64,000 bases of DNA from Deroplatys truncata (taxonomy: Eukaryota; Arthropoda; Insecta; Mantodea; Mantidae). Under the pieces are notes generated by a model. The model worked only from the letters and a program-made list of their open reading frames with translations, was not told the DNA's origin and ran no database searches. A program made the translations under genes and the position numbers. The DNA lies in assembly GCA_030765065.1 (NCBI GenBank), contig CM060987.1, forward strand, positions 77,615,833 through 77,679,832, in the 5' to 3' direction. Below are positions 21,021-32,521 of this stretch, one piece after another (the first letter of the stretch is position 1; each line of letters begins with the position of its first letter).

Positions 21021-23108
21021 AGAGAAAAAGCTAATATTAGAAATTATTTATCTGATATGTTATATTTAACAATCAGAATATTATTTTTATCCATAGTCGC
21101 AGACCACGCCTCTTTTCCAAAACGCTTAACTTGGTAACCCGGGAGTGAGAAATCTTCAGCTCTATTCCATTGGATATGTTAAGGATATGCATTATGAGAA
21201 ACCATATAGATTTTATGTTATTAAATAACAATGAGATCAAAGAGATTGCAAAAGTTTAAAAAATAAATATTTTATTTTAATTTAATTACTATATAATTAC
21301 TCATTTTTAAAACAAAAAATTACTCGACCGTTCCTACGATGACTGTACCACTGCCTAAGTTTAATTATAGGCTACGCAGCATTACCATAGCTTGAAACTG
21401 GGAGGTTCAGGAACTCATATGTTCCGCCGATGTTTCACATCCTTTTGCGAAAACATCAGGGGATTTTTCATCTGTTATTCGCCGGAGCTGTATACAGTTA
21501 CGAGTACAATTATAACAGGTAATGGGGACGATTCACTGTAAAAATCTTGCTAAATCATTGTACACAAATTTCGCAAACAACGCATAAAAGTAGGTATATT
21601 AAATTAATTTATCATTCCAGTATTTTACCACCTGACATTAGATTTTCTGTCGCCAGTGTTTACTCGATAACTGCCTTTCTGTGTAAGATCACAGGACAAC
21701 TATATATAAACAAGCAACAAAACAAATTGTGATGGTAGATGGTGTTTCTTTTCTTTCTTTTTTCTTTCTTTATTCTCAGCTAGCTTTTGTTTATTATAAT
21801 ACATAAACCCATTGCTGCTCTGTTGAGAAGCAGCCATTTTAACTCAGTTGTGAGTTCACATTCCTTTGTTCTCTCTTTTTGATTGGCTAATACTTACGTT
21901 ATATCTTCCATTTTGGATGTCTACATACTGTTAAGTTTAAGTATTAAGTCTTAATTATTATGTTTGCGGCTAATTTTCATTGTGAATAACCCCTTACTGT
22001 TTAAAACGCGTAGAGTTACGTACGGAATACTCAGCGCGAAGACAGGCTTCCCCAACTTTCATTATTATCAAACGAAAAGGCTCTATTGCACAAAATTCAA
22101 AGTCAAAGACATTTTTATGATCATGTCATAGAAACATTTGCCCGAAAAGCAGAGAGGAGGATTCCGTTGATGTACAGATCAAAATGAAGGAAGTAATCTT
22201 TATTTTCGTTTTAATACGTATTACCTAACATATTTTGGTAAATACAAGTAAGTGCAAATGCGCATAGCAGAGATTTTGAATATTAAATTGAATGAAAAAA
22301 TGCATTCCTAGAAGGAGTGAAAATATAACAATTCAATTATAAAGCATAAATAAGATTCTTACATGCTTGCTTTTATACTTTTCTCCTGTGTAGATTTGTT
22401 AAATAGTGCCTGACACTTCCATTACTGCTGGTCCCTTCTGAAAGATATTACCGCACGCCACTTGAACTATATCACATTAGTGAAGTGACAGTGGGAACTT
22501 AGTTGAAGGATAGGAAAGCCGGGCACTTACTATATATATATATATATATTGAATTATTCAATTTGTAACTATTATGAAGTCTTTAATTGTATTTCACAGC
22601 GTTACAAACTTTGATCTGTTGTGAAAATGTTCTTAATTAGTGATACATTTTTAATTAAAGAAACCTACCTCTTCATGAAGAGAACCAATGTAGATTCGTC
22701 ACGAACATTTCTTCCACAATACTTTTCCTGGAAAATTCCAAACTCTAAACTTTTGAAGTTCTTTAGAGGAATTTTGGGTGACACTAATGCCTTATACAAA
22801 CCTGTTGAAAAAAAACAAACATAATTTCCACAGTTTTTTGTCGGAGATCAAAATATGGATACAAAATGAATATTTCAATAACAAGTAGAGAAAAAACTAA
22901 TACATGCACCCATATACTGAGGCAGTATTTTTAACACTTAAATGAATTCAGTCAAATTGTATAATATATAAATTCAATAACAGCCCGCCTTAAAGCAATA
23001 TGTGTATGTAACAACATATAAAAAGTGTATATTACAGTCATTGAATATGTTTATATTATTGTAAACATGTGTAATAATGTTATGTGAATATATTACGTTA
23101 TTTAATAA
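21021..23108. other. No gene seen; (TA)n microsatellite
   Basis: This is a very AT-rich stretch. (TA)n lies at 22,531-22,549. The open frame at 22,621-22,824 has no recognisable domain and its base composition is that of the surroundings. No gene is supported. Confidence 0.5.
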
Positions 23109-23116
23109 TGTAGGAG

Positions 23117-23463
23117 CTGTGAGAATAATAAGTTAAAAGTTGCTAACAAAGAGGTAATCATGAGTCAATAACGAGTAAGAAAGTTTAACAGTACTACTTG
23201 TGATTCTTGGAGCAACAATAATGTAATTTTAGTGACAGTTTATAAATAGCCAATCAACAACCAGAAAAGGCTTTAGTTAAATGAGGGTATTCTATTGGAG
23301 TAGGATTAGCCAATCAGAAACTGAAATATAGCAAAATTTACCTGCAGACAGCGTTAGTAACCAGACGCAAAAAGTGTCCTCAAGAAATATAATGTGTATT
23401 CGTGTGAGACGAAAAATAAGTTTACGTGTTAAAAAAGTGTAATTAATAAAAGGAATCTCACAG
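23117..23463 (+). mobile_element. Possible solo LTR fossil
   Basis: The segment begins TGTGAGA and ends TCTCACA, the inverted TG...CA ends of an LTR; with neighbouring bases the match extends to 11 bp (GAGCTGTGAGA). Inside are CCAAT boxes, a TATA-like 'ttataaatagcc' near 23,240 and an A(T)TAAAA signal near the end. No matching second LTR, primer site or coding region was found, so at most it is a solo LTR. No clear target duplication was seen. Confidence 0.4.
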
Positions 23464-23723
23464 CTCTCTATATCAGTGAAGTGTTATTTAAATCGTATCA
23501 AGTATTAATAAAAGGAGTGAAGTAAAATTATAATCTGTGTAAGCCTACATTCTTGTTGCATCACAACCCTGCCAAGATATCCATGTCTCTAAAATAAATA
23601 GAGGAAAACATAAATACATAATATTTAAAGAGACAGTTTAAATTACAAAGTTAATATTTTTGAACTTGGGGCAAAGGCCACCTGCAAATAAACTTTTAGG
23701 GCGAAGGCAACCGGAAACTGTTT

Positions 23724-23856
23724 ACTATACGTGCGGTTGCAACTACAAGTTCGGCTCCCCAACAGTTGAACTATAATAAAACTCCTTCAATACTACATTT
23801 TCACAAAATGGCATCCATACGTGGGGCTAATAATACGACTCCTATAACAAACCACC
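23724..23856 (+). repeat. 133 bp inverted repeat, left arm
   Basis: This arm matches the complement of 25,050-25,182 over exactly 133 bp with about three differences. It contains 'gcggttgcaactacaagttc', 'ggctccccaacagttgaac' and 'tggcatccatacgtggggc'. The arms enclose 1.19 kb. They may be ends of a DNA element or two opposed scraps of one retroelement leader. No known family is recognised. Confidence 0.85.
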
Positions 23857-24294
23857 TACTTCAATACAAACATTGGTGAAATATGCACCAGCCCCTTGGA
23901 TATGCATTTATATGAACTACAGAACTTTTTCATGGATTTCTCATGTAAGAAACATTGTCACTTCCATGCAAACGTTTAACTTTGATGAAGAAGCAGAACA
24001 ACAACAACAACAACAAAAAGGAAATATGTGCAACAATCCACGCTCCAGTAACAACAAATAGCAACAGTTGCTGTATGCAACTATTCGATACGAGCATATG
24101 AAGACGCTCTCACTTATGTAAGCTATTGATGCCGAATTATTTCATAATTTATTTCTTAGAGTTCATAATGCATAAAATATTATGTCCATCTCCTGGATAA
24201 TCTTAATATTACAGTCGCTACATATCAAGATTATCCACTTGTTGCATAAATTACTATTATTTCATTAGTATGTTATAAACATACCAATACACAA

Positions 24295-24296
<2 letters not shown>

Positions 24297-24355
<59 letters not shown>
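24297..24355. repeat. (ATT)n microsatellite
   Basis: A pure trinucleotide run of TTA/ATT units lies between the two arms of the 133 bp inverted repeat. The rest of 23,857-24,500 has a short (CAA)n tract near 23,998-24,016 and no gene. Confidence 0.95.
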
Positions 24356-24356
<1 letters not shown>

Positions 24357-24502
24357 CTAGATACTGTGAACAATCAAAGTGCTAAAAATCAATATGCTAT
24401 TAGAGGTATAAAAAGCATAATTACCGCCGATAATGAAGTTTATGAGTAGGTACTTATGCTGACTTTTTTTATGTTCCCTTCACATGTCGCAATTAAAATC
24501 TA

Positions 24503-24790
24503 AGTCGTCCTCCATGATATAGTGGTTACCATGCTAGCCTCTAGTTCCCGGGATCGCGGGTTCAAACCCGGCGGAGGGCGATGGATTTTTTCGGCGCAAA
24601 AATCCTTAGCATGGCTTCCTTCGGAAGGGAAGTAAAGCCGGTGGTCCCGTGTCGTAGATTTACGGTATGTAAAAGAACCTCAAGCCTGATAAAGAGGCCT
24701 CTGAGCAAAATTACCGGTCTTTCACGCCCAATATAGAATGGGACGCTAAGAACCACAGCAGTTAAAGAGCATCCATAAATAAATAAAGAA
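24503..24790 (+). mobile_element. tRNA-derived SINE (second family)
   Basis: The head reads TCCTCCATGATATAGTGGTT (A box TATAGTGGTTA) and then GCGGGTTCAAACCCGGCGGA, a perfect B box. CCTCC and GGAGG could pair as an acceptor-like stem, so the ancestor was a tRNA of the Glu/Asp type or similar. The body includes 'ggcttccttcggaagggaa' and 'cccgtgtcgtagatttacgg'. It ends 'gagcatccataaataaataa', an A-rich tail. The copy at 17,722 is the same family on the other strand. Confidence 0.8.
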
Positions 24791-25049
24791 AAACTTTAAC
24801 ATCTAAGGCCATATCGGCGGATTTTTACCCTTGGAACAATTGCTCATCAGCAATGATGTTCACTCGCTTACAGTGATGTTAAACTTTGGGTTGGTATTAC
24901 TTTTGGTTAATACATTAAATTCACACTCTCATCTATGTGACTTATGGCATGTAATATCTCTGTTTGTGAGGCCCAAACGTTAACCCCCTGCCCAAAGTAC
25001 TTTCTATACACTCAACAGAACTATAAATAGAGATCTAAGTGTGCAGAAG

Positions 25050-25182
25050 GGTGGTTTGTTATAGGAGTCGTATTATTAGCCCCACGTATGGATGCCAATT
25101 TGTGAAAATGTAGTATTGAAGGAGTTGTATTATAGTTCAACTGTTGGGGAGCCAAACTTGTAGTTGCAACCGCACGTATAGT
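25050..25182 (-). repeat. 133 bp inverted repeat, right arm
   Basis: This is the complement of the left arm at 23,724-23,856. Both arms stop at the same relative points and the flanking sequences differ on either side. The short open frame through it on the minus strand (SIRGANNTTPITNH) is shared by both arms but goes no further in common. Confidence 0.85.
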
Positions 25183-25374
25183 TCGGCGAGTTATTATTTC
25201 GAAAAAAACATGGCAGATTTTAGGATAGCCAGTCAAAATGAAGATCTGTCCCCAACTTCAACGCCAACTGTAATGACTAGCGAGAAGTTACTAGCTCTAT
25301 ACTTGGAAGCATTATCGGATTGCACCTTATCATCTCGGTTGTCAATTATTTGCTTGCAGGGCACCTTTTTAGCC

Positions 25375-26622
25375 AGTGGTTCTCAAACTGTGGGGTACGG
25401 CCCCTTGTATCACAGCTTGACAGGGAAGGCATACCAACGGCACTACATAGCAATCAATAGCCAGTGTTGTTGAATCAGTTTACATTTTCGCGTAATTGCC
25501 AAAGCATGGCACTTTTAGTTTTTTGTACCGGCTTATTAGTTCGAATATCCTCTTTAATTTCATGTATGCTCAATCATTAAGGGCACATTACTTATGTTTT
25601 AAATACACTTCTTTTAATGGTACTACGTCTACCATTTTTACTGTGATTCCTGTACCAATTCAGAGAAAAACATAAGTTCTACACACTTTGGAATGGGCTG
25701 GTAAAGTTTAGTCCAACTTTTAGAGGAAGTTTTGTTCATTCAATTGGTAGTACTGTTAAATATGCCTATGTGTGCTCAAGCCATGTAGTTATTTCTTTGC
25801 AAATGCATGCGAGTTTGTTTTGTCAACTTTTGTTTCGAACAGTTTTTCCCACAGAATGACTTTTCTAGCATAAATGATCCGTTTTATTCACAAACTATTA
25901 AAACTTAGAATGATAAAAGCAACCTATAAGTGCTGTTGTGGGGTTATTTTGCTGATAATAACATGCTTGATTACTTTAACAAAATAATTTTTGATAAATG
26001 TAATAAAAATAGTATATAATTAAGAAAATAGACATATTTTCCTTAATGAACGTATTGAATAAAAGTAGATCATGACCTTAGAAGACGTGCATAAACGTTT
26101 GAGTCTGATATCTTATTTAGTTTCTGATATAACAATTCATGCATTTAGCAGATATAACATTGGCGGATTGGGAGCCGGGATAATGCAGTGATTTCGTTTC
26201 CGGCTCCCGTACTGAGGGTTCGGGATTCTATTTCCGGCTCTAGGGTGGCTCACGCCTTCACCTCTGACTTGCTCATGTGAAGTATTCTCCAGGTCCAACG
26301 TGGTTCGGAGACCACGGTAAAAGCTGTAGCTCCTCTCACTCCACCGCCATCCTCATCATCACCCTACCATCTGAGAAAACGGATTCCGCCCGCCGATGCC
26401 TCCACCTCAGAAATGGATCCAGTCATCACTGGTGAAATGGAGTATCTTCCAAAGGTTATAAAGCCATATGGGGAGCGTTAGAAACAACAGCATTGGCGAG
26501 ATGGTGTTTTCAGCCTCCCCATATCATCTTTCTTTCTAGCTTACAATGTGTATTATGTAGGGGTTGCAAAATGATTCAAGGTAAAATAGGGGTGCGAAAT
26601 ACGAAAGTTTGCGAAACGCTCT
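25375..26622. mobile_element. Non-autonomous hAT remnant
   Basis: The left end is CAGTGGTTCTCAAACTGTGG, a classical hAT terminal repeat. The right end has 'gtaggggttgcaaaatgatt', 'ataggggtgcgaaa' and 'aaagtttgcgaaacgct', the usual hAT right end in worn form. No transposase is readable between them, and an 8 bp target duplication was not found. A SINE has inserted at 26,165-26,470. Confidence 0.6.
26165..26470 (+). mobile_element. tRNA-derived SINE
   Basis: The head 'ggagccgggataatgcagtg' has an A-box-like part and GGGTTCGGGATTC is a B-box-like motif. The body has 'agaccacggtaaaagctg' and 'atctgagaaaacggattcc'. The GC-rich body stands out from the AT-rich surroundings. No clear target duplication was found. 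Confidence 0.5.
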
Positions 26623-27830
26623 ATACATCAACTACTGCAGCATCACGAACAGGGCAAGTAATAAACAGTAGGGCATTTAACATCGTTTTACATCAATGAG
26701 AATGTAACTAGTGGCAGAATATGTGAGTCCAGTTATTTAAGTGATTTTGGAAATGTGTCGGTGATTCTGAGGAGTTTTACCTCAAGAAGGGGAAGCTATG
26801 ACACAAAGCAGTAAGTGGGGTTTACACGACGTACAGTGCTTGAGCCGAAACCCATTGGCGATGTCTTTATCGCTTCCTTATGGAAAACAGCAAAGAGGAA
26901 CAAACGACTGTTGCTGACTTCACTAGGGAAGAGAACGTTAAATATCTGCTATGAATCGAAATGCCTGCTAAGCTGACGATAAACAAGATCGAGGGTAAAA
27001 TTTGGTCAAAATGTGAAAAATGGCTTTTTATCTGGTTTTCCATATTTAGTTAAATGAAACGAGGTGTTTATTACATTCGTCGTAAATGTGTGAATTTTTA
27101 ACAACAATTTCTTTCTGTTGTAAAACATTCTTAACCCCAGCAGAAACAAGTACAGACTGATAAGGAGACCATTAGATTTATGTAACCTCTGTAATCTAAA
27201 ACATTTCATTTTGGAATGAATTATTTAGGAAAATAACCAAATAAAATGCTACCTATTTATGTGTTTAAAGGAGCTAGTATTGTTTTAACTCTTAATGGAT
27301 AATAATATAATTATTTGAATGCTTTGTTTAAGAAGCATCTTTAGCCCCGTATTTATGCGTATATATATTTGTTTCAAAGAATCAGCTTCGTTTTGATCCT
27401 GGCATTTAATATAGATAGAAACATTTTCTTTTCTCATATTCCTTAATTAGGTAAAACTGGACGTTTATTATTTTTCGATTCGTTTCGATTTGCCTCGGAA
27501 CAAGTGACTGGCGCGGCGCAGCAGTAAACAAGCATGCCAGTGACTTGTTTACATCTGACGATCTGAGAGCAAACACAAGCCGGGGCAGAACACATACCAC
27601 TGGCACGTGTGGGGCGTAATAGCAGCAGCTGCTGCACTGCTATTTATATTGTCAGAAAACGAAAGTTTTTACCAAACAATTAAGCCTTCAGAAGGGAAAC
27701 ATAACCATTTTTATTGCTTGTACACTGTGGCAGTATTTTATATCATAACAATGTAAATGCCAGAGTGATTACAGTGTAAATAAGCATTATTGTATGACAT
27801 TGATTTGAGATGTTTGTTAATTATAAGCAT
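26623..27830. other. No gene seen
   Basis: No supported gene. At 27,501-27,551 two overlapping inverted repeats occur (GTAAACAAG with CTTGTTTAC, and CAAGTGACTGG with CCAGTGACTTG, one mismatch) and could form a hairpin. The nearby open frames on the minus strand have no recognisable domain. Confidence 0.45.
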
Positions 27831-28450
27831 TGTTAGGAAATAAGTTTACACGACCTCACTGAAACTGACAATAGGAGCGGGTAACAATGAGCGAGGGGGT
27901 GAGTTGTTTATCAATTATTAGAGACAAGTAAATGACGCCAGAGAAGCGCGCGTTTCTTTAGAAATGGAGGGAATTTCTTCCCTAGAGTATATGTGTTCGT
28001 AATTTTGATTGGATAAAAAAATAGACGCTAATGTTGGCGCGTTTTATTAACCAATAGCAGCTCGGTTATAATCTTTAGGCATATCGGGTGAGGGAATATA
28101 AATTATGAAGCCAAGAGACGGGTAACGTTCAGTCCAACAGAAGCACTCGCGGGTAATACGTCGTTCAGTCCAACAGAATCATACAAAGGTTATATGTCGC
28201 TCAGTTCATCAGAATCATTCGCGGGTTACACGTCGCACAGTTTAACAGAATCTCTCGCGTTGTAAAGTTAGTTATAAATGTGAAATACGCGAATTAATAA
28301 TGTGCAGCAAATAAGTGATTATAGTGATATTAGAAAATATAACAGTTTCAGTCTGGCGTGTATCAAGAGTCAATGTGTGAAATCAATTAATTGTGACGAT
28401 AATAAAAGTGTAAAAACAAATTCTTTTATAAGTGTTATCTTTCAGTAACA
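27831..28450 (+). mobile_element. Possible LTR fossil with internal tandem repeats
   Basis: It begins TGTTAGGAAA and ends TTCAGTAACA, so the ends TGTTA and TAACA are inverted. Inside are an ATTGG/CCAAT pair, a TATA-like 'ggaatataaattatg' near 28,090 and an AATAAAAG signal near 28,400. This is the architecture of an LTR promoter. No second LTR or coding region is seen and the 5 bp flanks do not match, so it would be a solo LTR or a fragment. Confidence 0.4.
28115..28258 (+). repeat. Four tandem ~36 bp repeats
   Basis: The unit has GGGTAA, then CGTCG, TTCAGTCCAACAGAA and TCA(C)TCGC. It occurs four times in a row, with the later copies diverged (CAGTTCATCAGAA, CAGTTTAACAGAA). The repeats lie just downstream of the TATA-like motif of the LTR-like segment, where promoter or leader repeats would sit. 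Confidence 0.85.
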
Positions 28451-29709
28451 AATCTTTTCCGTTTAAACACCCTGTTCAAGAGATATGCTCGACTGAGTAG
28501 TAATAATAGCTAGCCGGAGGACAAAGAACCCAAAATTCAAACTAGTAATACAATGGCAGGCGCTCAGAAATAGATAACACGAGTTACCGCGACAACACAG
28601 AGCACCAAAGAAAATCTTCGGCGGATTTTGTATCTTTTCTGGGGTCTTTTAAGGGGTGTCCTCCACCTTACATATCGCAGAGCGTGGTGGCTTGATAACA
28701 CAGCGATAAGGGGGGGGGGAGAGCAGAGGTTGATGCCTTTGCTGCTTCTGGTGTTATTGAAACCAAAATATGTTTATTATCTTTGAACCAGTCATGCCAT
28801 TTACTAGCGAAATTACTCATGGACGCATCGTGGGTATGTGGGAGGCTGGTCGCACTGTTACAGCAATTGCAACAACAGTGCATAAAATGTTTTTATAGTA
28901 AATTACTGGATAAAAATATTCCAGGAAAGTGGGGAAGACGATCTACATACTCGTCGGAAAGTGGACACTCCCCGTTAAACATCCGCAGATGATGATATTC
29001 CTTTACTAAATGTAAATTACTCTTTTGTTATAATTGGCTGATCATGTTTAGAAACTAGAGGTAAATATGTATATAGTTTACCGAATATGATATACATATT
29101 TGACAATAAAATTGTGTTATGTTTGTGTCTATAATCCTGTTGTATTCCAATGATCAGCAATATGTTAGTAAAGGTATATTAGCCAATTATAGTTTGAATT
29201 AGAGGGAAAACATGCCGCTTTATTTATTTATTATTTAGTTATGTTTGCTTCTATGCAGCAACAAGCATTGGTACCATTGTAAGAATATAGTTCTGTTTAC
29301 TTTTTGTTATAAAGTGCTGCTTGAATGCCATTAAAGCTTAATTTGCACCCCCTGAAAATCTTCCCACACTACACATTCAACATTTCGCTAACCTGGGCGC
29401 TCATAAAGTTTTCCGCTTAGCTTTTAACCCCTTCAAATGTGTGTCCTGCCCTAGCCGATAAGGTATGGGCTACCAATCACGATAAGAGGTTTGTATGACA
29501 AGCTGGATACACTCATTCCACCTCTTTCTCTTTTAGCCAATACGATCGAGAGCGTAAACATACATTTTGTTTCTACGAAACGTTGTTGTAACTATTTAGC
29601 AGAAGGACTGGCGCACCCTTGCACCGTGGCCTAAAGAAACCAATGAAACGCCCATGGCTTCGCAAGGCCACGTACAACGATAAATAATGTGACATAGACG
29701 CGAGGTGCA
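28451..29709. other. Mostly empty; possible Tc1-like N-terminal scrap
   Basis: At 28,815-28,990 one frame reads GRIVGMWEAGRTVTAIATTV followed by worn text (FQESGEDDLHTRRK). This resembles the start of a Tc1-like transposase helix-turn-helix, but it is short and has stops. The open frames called there on either strand are otherwise unremarkable. The rest is AT-rich and unrecognised. Confidence 0.3.
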
Positions 29710-30064
29710 GTGAGATTTTCTTTGGCGCTCTTTGTACCTGTAACCATTAGCCATTTTATTCTGGCCGAAACTATTTCTGAAGTTAAACACTCCGAGGACC
29801 CCGATATTAAAGAGGGATATGCAAATGAAACAACTAAAAATGTCAGTAATCAAATAATGGAACAGACCAGCCGTTTTAGCTATGTAGAAAATTCATTAGT
29901 TATGACAGAGATTGTAATATACAAAATTAATTATGCAAGTTTCAAAATACCTGTCGAGCAATTTGACAGAGCTTTTAGAAACAGCAGTAGAGAGACAAAC
30001 TACAATTTTAGTCATGGCTGCACCGGTAGAGTTATATAGTGTCTTTCAGAAATGGAAGTTTTAA
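29710..30064 (+). other. Unrecognised open stretch
   Basis: A 109-codon open stretch (29,710-30,039) opens with GTG rather than ATG. A second frame is open from ATG 29,933 to the stop at 30,062 (MQVSKYLSSNLTELLETAVE onward, 43 residues). Neither has a domain that I recognise. They could be scraps of a mobile-element protein or chance frames. No promoter, splice signal or neighbour supports a host gene. Confidence 0.2.
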
Positions 30065-30102
30065 GGGGAATAAAAGGATATCCAAACTTAGCTCAAATAA
30101 AA

Positions 30103-30619
30103 CCGAGATGGCTCAGGCAGCAACGGTTGTGACCCGCATTCGGAAGGTCGCGAGTTCGATCCCCCGTGACCGCTCAGTCTTGGGTTTTTCTTGGTTTCCC
30201 CGGAGCCCACGGCGAAGGCTGGGGTGGTTTCTTCTTTATCACGATTTCGTTTCCGTCATTTTCTTTCATTCCGTTTCCTTCTCACCTTTCAGGTGTACTT
30301 CTAGGTCTCGTGATGTATGGCGGTGTCGGATAGATACCGCGGATGCATGCTCACTGGAAAGAATACTCCCCGTGGACACAAGAGAGCTGCTGCATTGGTG
30401 GATCGTTCATCGCCCTCTCTCGGCGGCTCCGGCGGTGACCACGGGTCTGCGAGCTTGGGGGTGTTATGGACTTCCGCGCGTCTGCGTGATCTGTCTGCAT
30501 GTGGCCTGTAGTCTCCTGTGCAATTACTTCGTTTCATCCCTTCGTTCTGGTGGGTGGTGGGCTAATAGATCTCTGTAGGTCGTGGTGCCAAGGTGTCCCC
30601 CCTCCATTTAGCCTATATT
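30103..30619 (+). mobile_element. tRNA-derived SINE with 10 bp target duplication
   Basis: The head is 'ccgagatggctcaggcagca' with a B box (GAGTTCGATCCCC), then 'cttggtttccccggagccca' and 'cgaaggctggggtgg', as in the other first-family SINEs. The flanks TCAAATAAAA at 30,093-30,102 and 30,620-30,629 are exact. The 179-codon open frame at 30,039-30,578 crosses the left SINE boundary and is therefore a chance frame through GC-rich repeat DNA, not a gene. Confidence 0.8.
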
Positions 30620-30709
30620 TCAAATAAAAAGAAGTACCTAAGAGAATTTCAGATTATTAATATGAACGACAAACTGAAGGATCTTAAGGGACAATGGAAC
30701 GAACAAGTA

Positions 30710-31952
30710 AGGTGCGTTGCAAATTGAGAGGCCCAACTGATGAAACTCGTCATATACAGAGAAAAACTAAAATAAAAAATATTTTTACTTAGTAATAAAA
30801 TTATATAATTTTGTGGTATAATTTAGTTACAACCAAAAACATTCCTTTGATATACTGCTGAATACAAATAACAATGCTGTTGAAGTTTTTGTAATACTGG
30901 CAGTTCAAGTTCATTCCACGCAGATATCACAGAGATCTTTAATTTCTGCACATTGGCATATTGCTTTTCATCAGGATAAACTGATATGTAAGATTCTCCG
31001 TATGATTTAGTTCTGGAGAAATGGCGGGACATTCCATAACACTAAACCCTTTGCGACGAAACCAATTCCTTGTGGAACTAGCAATGCGGATACTTCACTG
31101 TCCTGCTGAAATATGCAATCCATTGTTCCAGTCCTCTGCAACCGGTAAAAGGTGCTCTTCAAGTAATGTCTGATGGTGTATGGCCTACAGGGAACGCAAG
31201 ATATGCTTTCCCACCGTATCCGAATCCACCCCATACCATCAGCGACCTTCCTTCTTGCTGCCTCTTTGAAAACACTTTCTCTTCTTTTCTGAGGCCATAC
31301 CAGTAGTATGCCCAGCCATCAGGACCGTCTAAATTGAATTTCTTTTTATCACTGAATATTACACGCTTCCATTCTTCCTCCCGGTGACTGTTCCTTAGCC
31401 CACTCAGCACGTCCCTGTTTATGGCGGACTGTCAAACGAGCTTGCGTTTTCCGTTTCTTGTATTTCAACATGTTTGTTTGTCTGACTGTCTTGGACAACG
31501 TCGATTTGTAAACATTGACAATGGGATCACGAGAGTTGAATCACCAGGATTCAGTCTTCTGATCACTTGCCTACTGTCGAGGCGTAAGTTTTTTAGATCT
31601 TCCAGACGACCTGTTTGTTCCATAATTATTTCCTAGCTTCAGGAAATTATTTATCACGCATGGTCACATGTACTTCAATAGTTACCGTGCACTCTCTTCA
31701 CAAAGCAACTGACATGAAGGTACTCCCTCAGTAACTGCGGCATAGTGTATAAGTATAAAGGGCACGGAATATTCAGCCTGGTCTTATCATTTTGCAGCAG
31801 TACTATTGTCTGCCTTCTAACCTGTATGCAACAAATTCGTTTGTTACGATACGATGCGAGTAATATAATTTTAGGTACTAAGTAAAAATATATTCGATTT
31901 TAGTTTTTCTCTATACATAACGAATTTGCTCTTATCATTTTGCAACGCACCT
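30710..31952 (-). mobile_element. Tc3-like transposon with long terminal inverted repeats
   Basis: The left end AGGTGCGTTGCAAA and the complement of the right end match. The match resumes 45-97 bp in ('agagaaaaactaaaat', 'atttttacttagta', 'aaaattatat'), so the terminal repeats are about 100 bp long with a diverged middle. TA flanks it at 30,708-30,709 and 31,953-31,954. The length of 1,243 bp fits a slightly shortened Tc1-like element. Confidence 0.9.
30838..31625 (-). pseudogene. Decayed Tc1/Tc3-like transposase
   Basis: Read on the minus strand, the pieces in order are: an N-terminal region (LRLDSRQVISRL near 31,590); the catalytic start WKRVIFSDKKKFNLDGPDGW, AYYW (31,310-31,370), where the usual Asp-Glu reads Asp-Lys; SLMVWGGFGYGGKAYLAF (about 31,220); the second Asp in IFQQD (about 31,115); and a C-terminal part ISAWNELELPVLQKL (about 30,910). 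The Asn-Pro-Ile-Glu-Asn region with the third acidic residue is not clearly readable. Several frame changes separate the pieces, so no working enzyme is possible. Confidence 0.85.
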
Positions 31953-31954
31953 TA

Positions 31955-32520
31955 GAAAGAAATCCAGATACAAGGCTCCCGAAACAAATATGGAGATACA
32001 ATTAGACGTGGAAAAGATCTGTAACAGATCTGTAGAAAGACTTAGAAAGAGATGGCTGGAAAATATTTGAAGAAAGGAGGGCAATTTATTGCTTCGTTGA
32101 AACATGCTGTTGCCGTCAATGGACGCTGCAGCGCTGATGCAAGCTGACATTATAGTACGAGTTTTCTCCTCGCGATCGCTCTGCCATCTCTTTGCCCTTA
32201 AAACGATATAATGTTCGTATTTGGCATAATATTTGGCAATGGAAGAGGCATTTTTATGAAAAATATTAAACATTGTGTGCATCTAATGGAATTATGCTAT
32301 ATTTAATTACGAACTTTGTAATGGAACCAAATAAGGATTTTAATAAAACCGAAATATCTAATGAGTTGTTATTTTTTACAGATAATGTAGGTTAAGAATG
32401 TAAAGTGAATTACATTTTTTTTCATTTTTTCGTTTCTACAGTTATCTTTAACCTCTATAGTCATATCTGGGGCTTTGAGTTTAGGAACAACAAAATGTTA
32501 GTAACTTGTATGTAGGTTAT
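31955..32520. other. No gene seen
   Basis: A minus-strand open frame at 31,935-32,282 crosses the right end of the Tc3-like element and so is a chance frame. A plus-strand reading near 32,000-32,100 (RSVERLRKRWLEN) faintly recalls the end of retroelement ORFs but is too short to call. Confidence 0.35.
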
Positions 32521-32521
32521 A

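Noticed and set aside
29710-30039. A 109-codon frame with a hydrophobic start, possibly a secreted protein
   Set aside because: It has no ATG start, a second frame overlaps it, and no family is recognised. Support is too weak to call a gene.
30039-30578. The longest open frame in the window (179 codons) as a gene
   Set aside because: It starts outside and runs through a SINE bounded by an exact target duplication, and its body matches other SINE copies. It is a chance frame in GC-rich repeat DNA.
31935-32282. A 115-codon minus-strand open frame
   Set aside because: It crosses the right end and TA flank of the Tc3-like element and has no recognisable domain.
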